Below, one piece after another: positions 1 through 10,938 of a stretch of 64,000 nucleotides of DNA. Origin of the DNA: Ricinus communis (lineage: Eukaryota > Streptophyta > Magnoliopsida > Malpighiales > Euphorbiaceae); the NCBI RefSeq assembly GCF_019578655.1, contig NC_063261.1:13878216-13942215 (forward strand), in the 5' to 3' direction. The first letter of the stretch is position 1. Every line of letters begins with the position of its first letter. The translations under genes were made by a program, and so were the position numbers. Below the pieces are notes generated by a model, which was not told the origin of the DNA, made no database searches, and was given only the letters and a program-made list of their open reading frames with translations.

Positions 1-44
1 AATAATTGTGCATTAGTATAAGTATATTACTAGTATATATATAA

Positions 45-1080
45 AGAATACCAAGTTTGAAGGCCAAGATACGATACTTGTAGTAGTTGATAGAACGACA
101 AAGTATGGCCATTTCCGTTCTCTATCACATCCTTATACTGCCTTGACAGTTGCTCAGCTATTTATGAACCAAGTCTATAAGCTGCATGGCCTTCCTTGTA
201 GCATCATATCAGACAGGGACAAAATCTTCACCAGCAATTTTTGGCAAGAGCTGTTTCTACTAGTGGGGGTAAAACTTAATCTGAGTACAGCTTATCACCC
301 TCAGTCTGATGGATAGACTGAATGCTTGGAAAATTACTTGAGGAGTATGTGCTTTCACAAGCCAGGGAATTGGAATAAGTGGTTATCTCTCGCAGGATTC
401 TGGTACAACACTAACTTCCATACCAGCTTACAAATGACTCCTTTCCAAGCTCTGTATGGAATCGCACCTCCTTTAGTTACTTCTCTTCCTGCCAATGGCA
501 CTACTGTGGCTACAATTGAAGAATACTTTGGAAATTAGAAGGCAAACGACTCAAAATCTAAAGGAGAACTTAGCTAAGGCTTAGAATTGCCAAAAGCAAT
601 TTTTAGATTCTCACAAGATAAAGAGAAGTTTTAATGTTGGAGACTTGGTGTATCTGAAATTTCAGCCTTATAAGCATAGTTCATTAACAGTAAAAAGGAA
701 CATTAAAGTCTCAACTAACCATTTTAGTCCATATAAGGTGCTAGCCAGGGTTGGCATGCTGGCTTATAAACTGGAGTTACTAGAGAATGCTTAGATTCAT
801 CCAGTTTTTCATGTCTCACTCCTTAATAGACATATTGATCCTAAAGTCTTGATTGCTACTGATTTGCCTGTCGTGCCAAGAATGGGGAATTTAAAATTCA
901 TCTTGTAACTATTTTACAGCAAAGGGAGATTATCAGGAAGAAAGAAAAGGTGCAGCAGGTCTTAGTTCATTAGCTTAACATGTCACCAGAGGAAGCAACT
1001 TGGGAAAATCTCAGTTTCTTGAAAGGCCAATTTCCTGAATTCTTTCTTGAGGAGAAGAAAGTTATTGCAGAAGGGGGTAG
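45..1080 (+). pseudogene. Ty3/gypsy chromovirus integrase and C-terminal fragment
   Basis: Remnant of a gypsy polyprotein: the end of the integrase and a chromodomain-like C-terminus. The integrase DDE residues can be followed: D in [12 protein letters not shown] (about 80-115), D in [12 protein letters not shown] (about 210-245), and E in TECLENYLR (about 317-345). The best open piece (326-538) reads NKWLSLAGFWYNTNFHTSL...PFQALYGIAPP, typical of the integrase core end. A TAG at 314-316 interrupts DG-TE, and more stops and frameshifts follow after 538. The last part (about 900-1075) reads QQREIIRKKEKVQQVLVH...MSPEEATWENLSF, the chromodomain tail. Protease, RT and RNase H would lie left of the window or are lost. 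Not functional. Confidence 0.85.
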
Positions 1081-1501
1081 TGTCAGCTAGAGAATGTTGA
1101 GTCAGCAAACAAGTGAGCAGATGATGAGGCAAGGATGAGCTTAGGGAATCAAAAGGAATGAATGGAAAATAGGCCAAGGGATAGTTTAATAACATTATAG
1201 AAGTTCTATTGTTAATATTTTAGCTGGAACAATTATGTTAGTATGTCTTTTTGCTTATTAATTAGCTGTCACAATGACTATATCATTATAGAAAGATTAC
1301 ATTCTAGCTAATGATTGGTCTTTTTATTGAAAGAAAAAGTCTCCATTGGAGCAGACAATCATTACAACAATAAATACAATTCCCTATTTTCTAATTTCTT
1401 TCTCAATTCTTCTTCTTTTCTTCTTTTGTGCTTATTCAACTCTTAATTTTGGCTGCCACTTTTTAAGGTCTTTTAGCTATTAATGAGCTTAGAGCCCGAC
1501 A
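1081..1501 (+). repeat. 3' LTR of the gypsy fragment
   Basis: Directly follows the chromodomain end and a purine-rich tract (agaagggggtag) that fits a polypurine tract. It starts TGTC and ends GACA, a perfect 4-bp terminal inverted repeat of the TG...CA kind, giving a 421-bp LTR. The boundary is inferred from these ends because the 5' LTR is not in the window and no target-site duplication can be checked. Confidence 0.65.
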
Positions 1502-2966
1502 TTAAACTTGTAATTAATAAATTATTAAAATTATTTAATATTTAAATTAAATTAATAAATAATTTAATTAATTAAAAATTTAACAAAGTCCATCAGTAAA
1601 TTTATATTTCCTCTGCATTTTTATTTTTATTATATATAAATTATATATTGGCTTACAGGGAGAATCTAGAATTGGAATTTTTGTGGTTTCAGGATATGGT
1701 ATTTCTTTTCATTATTGCCAATGATGTCTAGTCATGATTGACTACAATTAATATAGTCACAATAACATGCGTAAAGTTTTAGATTCCAAAACCATGTATT
1801 AAAAAAGATTGCAAAGTAAAAAATTGGATAAGGGTAAGATTAAAACAGGAAAATGAATAAAAAGTAGATACTGTATGGAACAAAATATTAATAATTTATT
1901 TGTAAACTGAACAAGAGACAATTAAACAGAAAGACAGGAAATATCTACATAAATGGTACTATCCAGGCAGGAAATACTAAGGTTCTTCTGTCCCACGAAA
2001 GATATGAACCCTGAACATCTATTGTTCGAATGGAAGTGTCATTTACCTTATGGAAAATGACACAATCCATCTTAATATATATTTAGCAGGAAATTATACA
2101 TGATGTACCAGTTCAATAAATTTAATTTTTTTAGAAAAAAAAGGAATTTTATTTTATTTTACATATTAACCATATAATTTGTTGTATTTATATTAGTCAA
2201 ATAATTTTATTATTACTATTTTTTAAATTAAATAATCGACATACTTATCAAAAACTATATCTATAAATATGTATTATGTATATTATAATTAATTAAATAA
2301 TTATTCTGATTTATATTTCAAATTTTCTAATCTAAAAAACTTTTAAGACATATTTTATATTATTAAACCTATAAACTAGGGTGATATAATTCCTTTTTAT
2401 TGTTAGAGTCGGTCTTTTTTTTTTTTTTTTTATTTTAGCTCCTTAATAGACATTTGATCTTATATAATATATTTTTATTTTTCATATGCATACTGAAAGT
2501 TTTTCAAACAAATTATTTCATCTGAAAGCACTTGTCACAATTACATCCAATATCTAATTTTGCGTTCATTTCATATAATCCCACTATAAAATTAATAAAT
2601 GAAAGTAAATCTTACTATAAAATTAATAAATAAAAACTGATGCATCTAAAAACTGATGCATAGATACATCGACCTATTAAAATTTTAATATCTTTTAACA
2701 TTCGGAAAAGAAAGTTGGATATCAAAAAAGAAGAGAAAATCAAAAATCAAAAGCATGTGAAAGAAAAAAGAAAAGAAATTGGCCCTAATGAGTAGCAAAG
2801 CTTAATGTTGATTTTTAAAAAACTAAAGAGCTTCAAGTCTATTGAATATAAAATTATTGGTAAAATCTATAATTAAACTCATGAACTTTTCAATGGGCAA
2901 AGCATAATTTCCAGTCTTTGAAACTTCTCCATCTGTTTTGGCATCCCTCCACCATCTAAGCCTAAA
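1502..2966. other. AT-rich intergenic region
   Basis: No coding signal. It holds poly-T and AT-rich tracts (for example about 2413-2432) and a short direct repeat around 2600-2660 (aaaactgatgcat, twice). It is downstream of the 3' end of SDR-A. Confidence 0.6.
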
Positions 2967-5530
2967 TCAGATGTTGAGGAAGCCCTTCTCCTTCAAGCTT
3001 TCAATAGTGTCCTGGAGAGTCACTTCAAAAGGAATGTAGTTGATTCCCAAAGTTTTCACTTTCTCGTCGGATACCTTGACACAGGGCGAAAGTAATGGGG
3101 TCTCCTCGCATCTGCAATGTTTGAACAACATAGATTGTGAAATATGCATTATAGCAATGATTATTGCTATGCATAAACAAAGAACTTTAAGATCATATAT
3201 GCAAGTCCTCTTGCACTTGCACGTTTTTACTTTTTAGACTTTCCTAACAAAGGGTTAAGTCCTCCAGAATTGACCTTAATTGTTCACTTGAATAGACCAC
3301 ATAACTATAAAATCTATTAAACAAAAGATGACTAGCCTAACATGATTCCATGCAAATTGCAGAACACACAACACTTACTTTTCAGGAAGGTGCAAAGTTG
3401 GGTAGTGTTCATGGATAATCTTTACTACTTCAGAATAGTGCAGCATATTTGCAACTAAACAATATCTTCCACTAGCTGAAGGAACCTCAAAAGCTTGAAT
3501 ATGCGCGTCTACGACATCTCTAATATCGATTGACGGATAATATGCATTTGGATATGTCTGTGATCCTGCACCCAGAAAACTAAATGCATAATTGTATGAG
3601 AAGAAACCATAAAGCAACATCATGCTGCGCGGCAGACTGCTTCATCCAGCTAATAAGGATAAATTTTATATGAAGCAAGCATCAAACAATCATGAGCTAC
3701 TGCGAATAGATGTTTAGTTTATTTGGAAGCCCGTACCATTTGTGAGCTTGAGAATCATCTCCACAGTGGAATTAAGAGTTGGCTGTAACATAGGGCCAAT
3801 CACATATGTTGGATTTATAGTAACCAAGTCAATTGCATTCTCTTTTGCAAAATTCCAAGCAGCTTCCTCTGCTAAGGTTTTCGAAAGTGCATACCAATCC
3901 TGCAATAAGAATAATTCAATTTGCAGTAGCATGTAAGAGGCATTAACAGGTAAAGCAAACGACTGAAGAGAAAATAGGATATCAGTAGATTTCAGTTTTA
4001 GCTTCAAGGTAAAAGTCAAATGATCAATTTGGAATCCAGAAAAACACACCTTTATTTCCTTGCATACTTCTGGATCTGAATGCCAAGTCTCATCTATCAC
4101 CACATCACCGGTCAGAGGTCTTCTGCTGTATACAACTGCTACCATAGAAGAGGTTATAACCACCCTCTTAACAGACTGGACTTTTGCACATGATTTAAGC
4201 ACATTAAGCGTTCCTTCAATTGCAGGATCAATTAGTTCTGCCTGCAGTTCAGCAAAATGAAATGAAAGTAAGCAATGGATACACAAGTTTATGAGGCAAT
4301 AAAGAAATCTGATAATACTCCGGATAATACCTCTAAACTACAAGAATAATTGACACTGCCACAGAAACTTTAAATCAGAAGCCAGTGCTGGTACGAGTAG
4401 ATGTAAAGCTTTCTTTTGATATGGCAACCCATTTCATTTGGACAATAGTTATTAAGTAAAATGGATCTATCTTTTATACAACCTATCAAGTAGATCCAAG
4501 GCAGCAAACGGTATGAGAGATGAACCTGCGGATCAGTTACTGAAAATAATACAGGAGATGCTGTATGGAAAACACCATCACATCCATCAACTACAGAGTC
4601 AAAAGACCCTTCTTCCAATAAATTAGCTTTGATCAAATGAAGTCTTCCTTTAGCTCCATCAAGAGCAAGCAAGTGATTTGTTTTCTTTGGATCACCTGTG
4701 CCATATTGGAATAGAACATTCCACATGAATGAGACATTTGTTAGATTTCGAGAAGAGAGTAGAAATCAGGAAAGCAGAAAACATGAAACTTGTAAAATAG
4801 ATATTTTGAACAAAAACCTGAGCAAAGAGCAGAATATTTCTTCCTCTTGTTCGTCTTTATCTTTTACACTTTATTTCTTTGTTACAGCAGCCTAGATTTA
4901 TAGACAGAATACTTTTACAAGTCGACCACTTCACCTGACACAATCTCTAACCATCCATACTAACTGTTCTTAGAACTTTAAGGATTCCCAAGACTTTTTA
5001 CCAAAGCGATATTACACCAGTTTTTCTGAAATCGATTAGCTCCAGAAAAACATAAGAAACATTATAATTTCCTTATCTAATTTGGATTCTGAAATAAAAA
5101 TCTTATCTAACTCCAAAGAATCCTCTCAGGCCAACAACTTCCTCATATATCACCAATTTTATAAAAATTATCATAATTTGGTCTAACTTTAGGCAAGATT
5201 TAAGCTAATAAAATCACTTCATATATGCTCCCTTCTAAATAAACATATCAAACAATCATGGCATACCTCAAACGACAAGAAAATTGCAAAAGAACCAACA
5301 ACTAAAGAAAGAAGAAGAAACTAGTATCCAAAACACAGCCTGATGATATAACAGATGCATAATCAAATGAAACATAAGGAAAAAGAAAAAGAAAGAAAAA
5401 AGAAAAACTGACTTGGGTCACGAACAGTGGCTTTGACAGTATAACCCTTGCGAAGCAAATTCTTAATCAGCCATGAAGCTATGTAACCCGACCCTCCTGT
5501 TACACACACCGCCTTCCCTTCTCCACCCAT
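2967..5530 (-). CDS. SDR-A: phenylacetaldehyde reductase / CCR-like NADPH reductase
   Basis: Extended short-chain dehydrogenase of the DFR/CCR superfamily, probably a cytosolic NADPH-dependent aldehyde or ketone reductase of phenolic metabolism. Exons (transcript order): 5413-5530, 4526-4695, 4050-4241, 3737-3899, 3379-3565, 2967-3111, all with GT-AG introns. They total 975 nt, 324 aa plus stop, with no break. N-terminal [11 protein letters not shown] (about T11-W20) is the Rossmann NADP-binding loop. R37 in VRDP and K44 match the residues that bind the NADPH phosphate in DFR-type enzymes. TSS is at about 126-128, and catalytic YxxxK is Y163-ALS-K167. True cinnamoyl-CoA reductases carry NWYCYGK here, while this gene has DWYALSK, so I favour the phenylacetaldehyde-reductase-like branch. 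The start is the only ATG giving the normal N-terminus. Exon 6 ([18 protein letters not shown]) is diverged from the [12 protein letters not shown] form of its paralogues. Substrate unknown. Confidence 0.9.
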
Positions 5531-5930
5531 CCTCTCTCTTCTTTCTTGCTTTCTTTCTCTATGTGTGGGTGGCTAAGAGATAAAAACATAAACTAGAAAA
5601 AGGAGTTTGAGATTTTCAGCATAAATAACTTCTTATTATTTGTTTGTTCATTCACGTGTCTCATTCAGAAAACAAATCAAAATGCGCCCACTCCATGCGT
5701 CGACACATTAAGTTTAAGTTAATCAACTACGCTGTTCTGTGTTACACATTTTCATACAATCCTTTCTGTAGACAAAAACATGTCAATTGCAACCGAAGCT
5801 AAATCTGTGTTCGAAAGACAGCTGTGTATACATTAACAAGCCATGTACGAATTCTCGAGAAGACAGGCGTCGTAGTGCTCTTCTCGAACCGCTCAGACCC
5901 TACAAAAGAATAACATACATTTAAACGGAA
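5531..5930. promoter_or_regulatory. 5' flank of SDR-A, with GA-rich leader
   Basis: Immediately upstream of the SDR-A ATG the sense strand is purine-rich (GAAAGAAAGCAAGAAAGAAGAGAGAGG), like the leaders of SDR-C and SDR-E. No TATA box is assigned with confidence. Confidence 0.35.
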
Positions 5931-5937
5931 AAAACAG

Positions 5938-6290
5938 CTAAATCTGCTGCAACAAAATGTTCAACAGAATCCGGGATAGAAACAGAAGAACATCAGACCT
6001 CAAATCTAAAGCAAGCTTTGCTAACTTTGCTAAACTATGTGTCACAACATTGGCATTCCTTCTAGCAGGTGAAAAAGAAAGACTAGAAAAAGTATCAAAC
6101 AGAGACTGAATACCATCAAGAATCTGGAAATAATGTGAGAGGCTAGTTGCAGTATACCTCAGGTGAAATATCAAGGAGAGAGATTCACATTCCAGATTAA
6201 AAAATGTTCTTCCAAGGCAAGGATGACATGCTTACAAACTTTCGAACATTGCAATAGCTTCTGCACTATCAGCATTGCATTTCATCTTGA
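5938..6290 (-). pseudogene. RNase H-like (RVT_3) fragment, probably from a LINE
   Basis: On the minus strand a 78-codon open stretch and its 5' extension (to about 6290) resemble the RNase H-like domain found at the end of plant non-LTR retrotransposon polyproteins and related proteins. Visible pieces are KMKCNAD near 6285, then NLECESLSLIFHLRY, and RRNANVVTHSLAKLA, matching the usual R.ANxVAHxLAxLA tail. There is no in-frame start and no reverse transcriptase part nearby, so it is a relic. Assignment rests on motif recognition only. Confidence 0.5.
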
Positions 6291-7295
6291 CCTTCTTTTG
6301 CAATGAAAAAAATATTTTCGTAAATAATAAAAATATTTTTATAATTACGAATAAATTGCTGTCTTATGAAAATTGGAATACTTTTTATATATTTCGTAAG
6401 TAAAAATAATACTTTGTAATTTTTATTAAGTCAATAATTTGATAAATAATATGTTAATTTACAAAAAATAATACTATTTTTTGTAATTGCAAAAAATATT
6501 TATTATCTACAAAAATTCTATATTTTAAATAATCTATTTATAATTTAAAATAAAATTTTTATAAATTTTAAAAGTATATATATTTTTAACAATATTTTAA
6601 CTAATTTAGTAAATTAGTATTTTTACTTATATGCAACAAATATTGATTACTTGACTCATATAATTATATATATAGTGTTAAAATACTGATTAGATATTTT
6701 TTCTACTATAAATTCATTTTCAAATGAACATTTTTATGATTTATAAAATTTATATTAATTATTTGTATAGCTATCAATAAATAAATTTAATATATTATTA
6801 ACTAAAATTTTAGATTCATGTTATAAAAACATATTAATATAATTAACTAATTATACAATAATAGTTATATTTTACTCTAACAAAGTAAAATATAGTAAAC
6901 ACTTTTTAATATGAACTATTTTTTTTTCTTAGTTTAAAAAATTATAAAATTAAATATTTTAATTTTAATATTATATTTAGGTTAAATATTTAAAATATGT
7001 TTAAGCTATTACTACGATTTATAATAAGTATAATTAAATAGAAATTTAATAATTTATTTTTCAAAAATTTTTAAAATGTAAAAGGATTATCCAAATTATT
7101 ACAAAGACTTTACAAAATTTTTATGTGTAATCTTGTCAATTATTTTGAAGTACTGATGAGTTAATAATCTATTATTTTAGATGATATCCATTGCTCATCA
7201 CACTATTGAATAAATAATTTCTAATTGTCTTAAATATTTTAAATTTTATTACTTATTATTATAAAATTAAATAAATAAATAAATAATTTTTCATG

Positions 7296-7312
7296 CACGT
7301 GCCGTGCACGTG
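7296..7312. promoter_or_regulatory. Paired CACGTG hexamers in a palindrome
   Basis: The sequence CACGTGCCGTGCACGTG contains two G-box cores (7296-7301 and 7307-7312), about 870 bp upstream of the SDR-B ATG. It may be a bZIP/bHLH binding site, or simply the GC-rich end of an old transposable element, since it is an island in AT-rich DNA. Confidence 0.3.
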
Positions 7313-7731
7313 AATATTAGTAATTGAAGTGTTAATATACTATTCAATTAGCCTAATTCTAATATATATATTATATCTTTATTTTTTATTAAAATACAAC
7401 TAAAGATAATTTATTTCATAATTTCTCTATATAATTGAAGAAATTATATTCCTACATTTTAATAAAATATTTTATTATTAAATTTAATAATAATAAGATT
7501 TTAACTAAAGAATTATTAATTATATAAATATTTCTAAATAATAAATAGTTAGCAAATTATAAATTATTTTTTAAAACTAATTAAATTTTTGATAAAAATA
7601 GAAATTTAGTAGCTAGACTTCTACTATTACAATATAAGATATTTCTAATTCACTAAAAAGTATTAAATCTTATCGGATTTAATAAAGTTAAATTTTCATT
7701 TTAAAGAATTGTAGTTGCATTGAATTGTCAT

Positions 7732-7930
7732 AAGATTAAATGCATTTTTTTGGTAATTAAATCTAAACAACTGTAAAAATATTCTATCATTAGTGTAAAA
7801 ATATTCTATCACTAATGAAAGTTAAATTTTATTATGGATCCAATTACCATAAGGTTAAATGTGTTTGTTTTGGTAATCAAGTCCACACAACTGTAAAAAT
7901 ATTCTACCATTAGTGAAAATTAAATTTTAC
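7732..7930. repeat. Imperfect tandem repeat, period about 119 bp
   Basis: The unit beginning aagattaaatgc at 7732 recurs as aaggttaaatgt at 7851. Both continue through ggtaat.aa.tc and acaactgtaaaaatattcta.cattagtg. The second copy is partial. Confidence 0.7.
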
Positions 7931-8181
7931 AATATCACTTTTTTTATAATTTTTAATGTAAATTTATTATGTTTTAAAAATTTTATTTAAATTATATATG
8001 TAATTAATAATTGTTTAATATTATTCATTAATTTTATTAATTAAATAATCATTAAAATTCTTTTAGTAAAATTAAAATATTTTTGGATTTAAATAATTTT
8101 ACAATTTTCTATTGGTTGTTTCAAACTAGAGTTGAAATTCCCACATTTCCTCGCAAAGTTTCCATCTTCTACCAAATTCAA

Positions 8182-10938
8182 ATGAGTGGAGAAGGAAAGG
8201 TAGTGTGTGTTACAGGAGGGTCTGGTTACATAGCTTCATGGCTAATCGAATTCTTGCTTCAGCGTGGCTACACTGTTAAAGCTACTGTTCGTGACCCAAG
8301 TGAGACCTTATCCTCCTTTCTCTTTCCCTTTTACAAGCTTAATTGGACCACTAGAAATCATGGTTCTCTTGCATGTTCTTTGGTATTTAGATTCTGGGTT
8401 TGGTTGACTGTTTAGTAGCTGTTTGTACTTGTGCTTCTAGTTTTATCAATCTGGGTATAATCTTGTTTTGTGTTGTTCGTCTAACAAAATTTCAAGGGAA
8501 TTTAGTTTCACCTGAAGATTCCTGATGTGGGTATTATTGGTTACTGATAAATCTTATGTGCTAATCTGCTTGTCACAAGTGAATTAAATGAGCCCTAAGC
8601 TGGATGAAGTAACTAATCGACTTAATCTCATGTGCTCAAAAGCAGAAATTTATCGCCTAGCAGAAGAGGAGAAGTAGGGAGGGCGGGAGATTGATAGTGT
8701 GCAATTTTTGACCATGTATAATCTTAAATTTATCACTCATTACAAATCCTGCGTCTGCTCCTGAGGACATCCGGTTTTGTTATCAAATCATTATAGACTT
8801 GTTTCAGCTTAATTTTGAATCTGTATTCTGTATCCCAGATGATCCAAAGAAAACTGCACACTTGCTTGTACTTGAAGGAGCCAAGGAAAGACTTCATTTG
8901 TTTAAAGCTGATTTACTTGAAGAAGGATCTTTTGATGCTGCAGTTGATGGTTGTGTAGGTGTTTTCCATACTGCTTGCCATGTATCTTATACAGCTACTG
9001 ATCCGCAGGTCCATCCCTCACCAACTGTTCACTGCCTTGCTCCAGTTCATCTTGATTTGCATGGGTCTTACAATTCACTATCCTTCTAGTTTTAATCCGC
9101 TTTTTACTTTTTTCGCAGATTAGCTTTATCAACTAATGCCCATTTTATTTTTATTCTTCTTACTAATTCTTGTTCTTCTTTGTTTGAATTTATATGGCTG
9201 ATTGATTACAAGAATGTTTTCATGTGTCAGACAGAATTAATTGATCCTGCGCTGAAGGGAACACTTAACGTTCTTAGATCTTGTTCAAAAGTGCATTCTA
9301 TCAGGAGAGTGATTCTAACATCTTCTTTATCAACCATCCCATTCAATGGAAAACCTATTTCCCCTGATGCAATACTTGATGAAACTTGGTTTTCAGACCC
9401 AGCTGTTTGTATGGAACAAAAGGTTTGTCTCTCTTTATTTATTGCTGAAATGATACTCATTATCTATTCTGTGATTACCTTCTTTTCTCATGAAATAATA
9501 TCTCTGCACTGTGAAATAAGTAGCTTAAAGGATGATGAAATTTAATGTGTGTAATGTGATTTTTCTCTTCTACTTATCTTTACCTTGAATAGTTCAATCC
9601 AAGGGCAATATGGCAAACATGACTGTCCTTGACACATTTTGTTTTTAGCAGTTTTGATAACTTCTCAATGTAGCCATTTAACTTCTTATGTATGAAAATC
9701 ATCTCTCTGATCATAATATGCTTAGAAAAAGTGTCCATATCTAATATATGGGCTGTTATTCATTAGTAATATCACTAACTTTTCAATATCTTGAACTTCT
9801 TTCTACAGCTTTATTATCAACTTGGGAAAACCTTAGCAGAGGAGGCTGCATGGAAGTTTGCAGACAACAACAGAATGGACTTGGTTACAATAAATCCAGG
9901 ATTTGTCATTGGTCCTTCTTTACAGCCAACCCTTAGTTACTCTCTAGAGATAATTCTGAACCTCATAAATGGTGCGGCTCTGCAACTCTATATGATGCAT
10001 CTATTTTCCATCTTCCACATGCGATGGCGGACACGGGGGGGCAAGAGGGGGCCACCGGCCCCCAAACTTTTTAATTAAAATTGTTTTACTAATATTATTC
10101 ATTTTTCATTTTATATCCCATATACTTTCTAAAAATATATAATCAGCTCCCTCCCCCACCCCAAAGAAAAAAAGAAAAATTTTAATGCCCTGTCCGGCAC
10201 TGTCCACATGGATTTCGAGTGTTCAGTGATTGCTTCACTTTTTTCAGATGCTAGATGTCTGGACATCTTGTGTGACGAATTCGCCATTATGATTAACATG
10301 GAGCATGAGAATCTGACCTTACCTGAATTACACAGTTTGATGTGAGTTCTTGAGTTATCAGTTGAAGGTTGTTGTTGCAGGAGCTAGAGAGTATCCTGAC
10401 GCATATTATAAACCTATTGATGTAAGAGATGTTGCTTATGCACATATTCAAGCTTTGGAAATTCCTTCAGCTACTGGAAGATATTGTTTAGTAGAAAGAG
10501 ATATTCACTTCTCCGAGGTTCTAAAGATTGTGCATCAACATTACCCTTCCCTGGACCTTCCCAATAAGTAAGTTGTGTTCTTCTTGCCATTTTTCTCTTT
10601 TTCATTTTTTTTTTTTTTTTTTGTTTTTTTTTGTTTCATCTCCAGTTAAATGTGTTGATATGATACTAATATTGGACCATCTATGTAGATGAACAAATTT
10701 TTAGCAGTTCGTAGTTAGTAGTTATGAATGATTGATTTTGATTATGACAATTACAAAAGCATTGTTGCATAAGTTGCTGTTTGTTCATGGCAGGTGTAGC
10801 CCTGGATTGAGTTTCTCAGGGAAGTACGAGGTATCCAAGGAGAGAGCCAAAACTTTGGGCATCAATTTCATTCCTTTAGAGGTGAGTCTGAAGGACACTA
10901 TTGAGAGCTGGAAGGAGACAGGCTTCCTAAAAATATGA
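8182..10938 (+). CDS. SDR-B: phenylacetaldehyde reductase / CCR-like NADPH reductase
   Basis: The only + strand member of the array. Exons: 8182-8299, 8839-9008, 9231-9422, 9809-9971, 10381-10567, 10794-10938. They total 975 nt, 324 aa, intact, with GT-AG introns and exon lengths identical to SDR-A and SDR-D. The open frame extends upstream of 8182, but ATG 8182 ([20 protein letters not shown]) matches the paralogues' N-terminus. R37 (VRDP) and K44 are kept, TSS is present, and the catalytic motif is Y163-QLG-K167 in [11 protein letters not shown]. Exon 5 shares the longer YP(N/D)AYY..IDxRDV form with SDR-A, suggesting A and B are closest relatives. Exon 6 has [16 protein letters not shown] in place of the usual C.DDKPFV. 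Intron 4 carries a small hAT-like MITE. Expected role is NADPH-dependent reduction of an aromatic aldehyde or related carbonyl; substrate not decided by sequence. Confidence 0.9.
10022..10202. mobile_element. hAT-type MITE in intron 4 of SDR-B
   Basis: 181-bp non-coding insertion flanked by a perfect 8-bp target-site duplication tccacatg (10014-10021 and 10203-10210). Its ends form an imperfect terminal inverted repeat: left cgatggcggacacggg; right, reverse-complemented, cagtgccggacagggc. The CAGTG start and 8-bp duplication are hAT hallmarks. The interior has GC-rich runs (ggggggcaagaggggg and ggccccc) then AT-rich sequence. Confidence 0.75.

Larger units (their letters stand above)
6300..8181. 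other. AT-rich intergenic region upstream of SDR-B
   Basis: No coding signal; very AT-rich. It contains a palindromic pair of CACGTG hexamers at 7296-7312 and an imperfect tandem repeat at 7732-7930. Both are listed separately. Confidence 0.6.

Noticed and set aside
2967..5530. Calling the SDRs true cinnamoyl-CoA reductases
   Set aside because: The CCR signature NWYCYGK is absent from all five; they carry (L/D)WY..SK-like motifs of the PAR/CCR-like branch.
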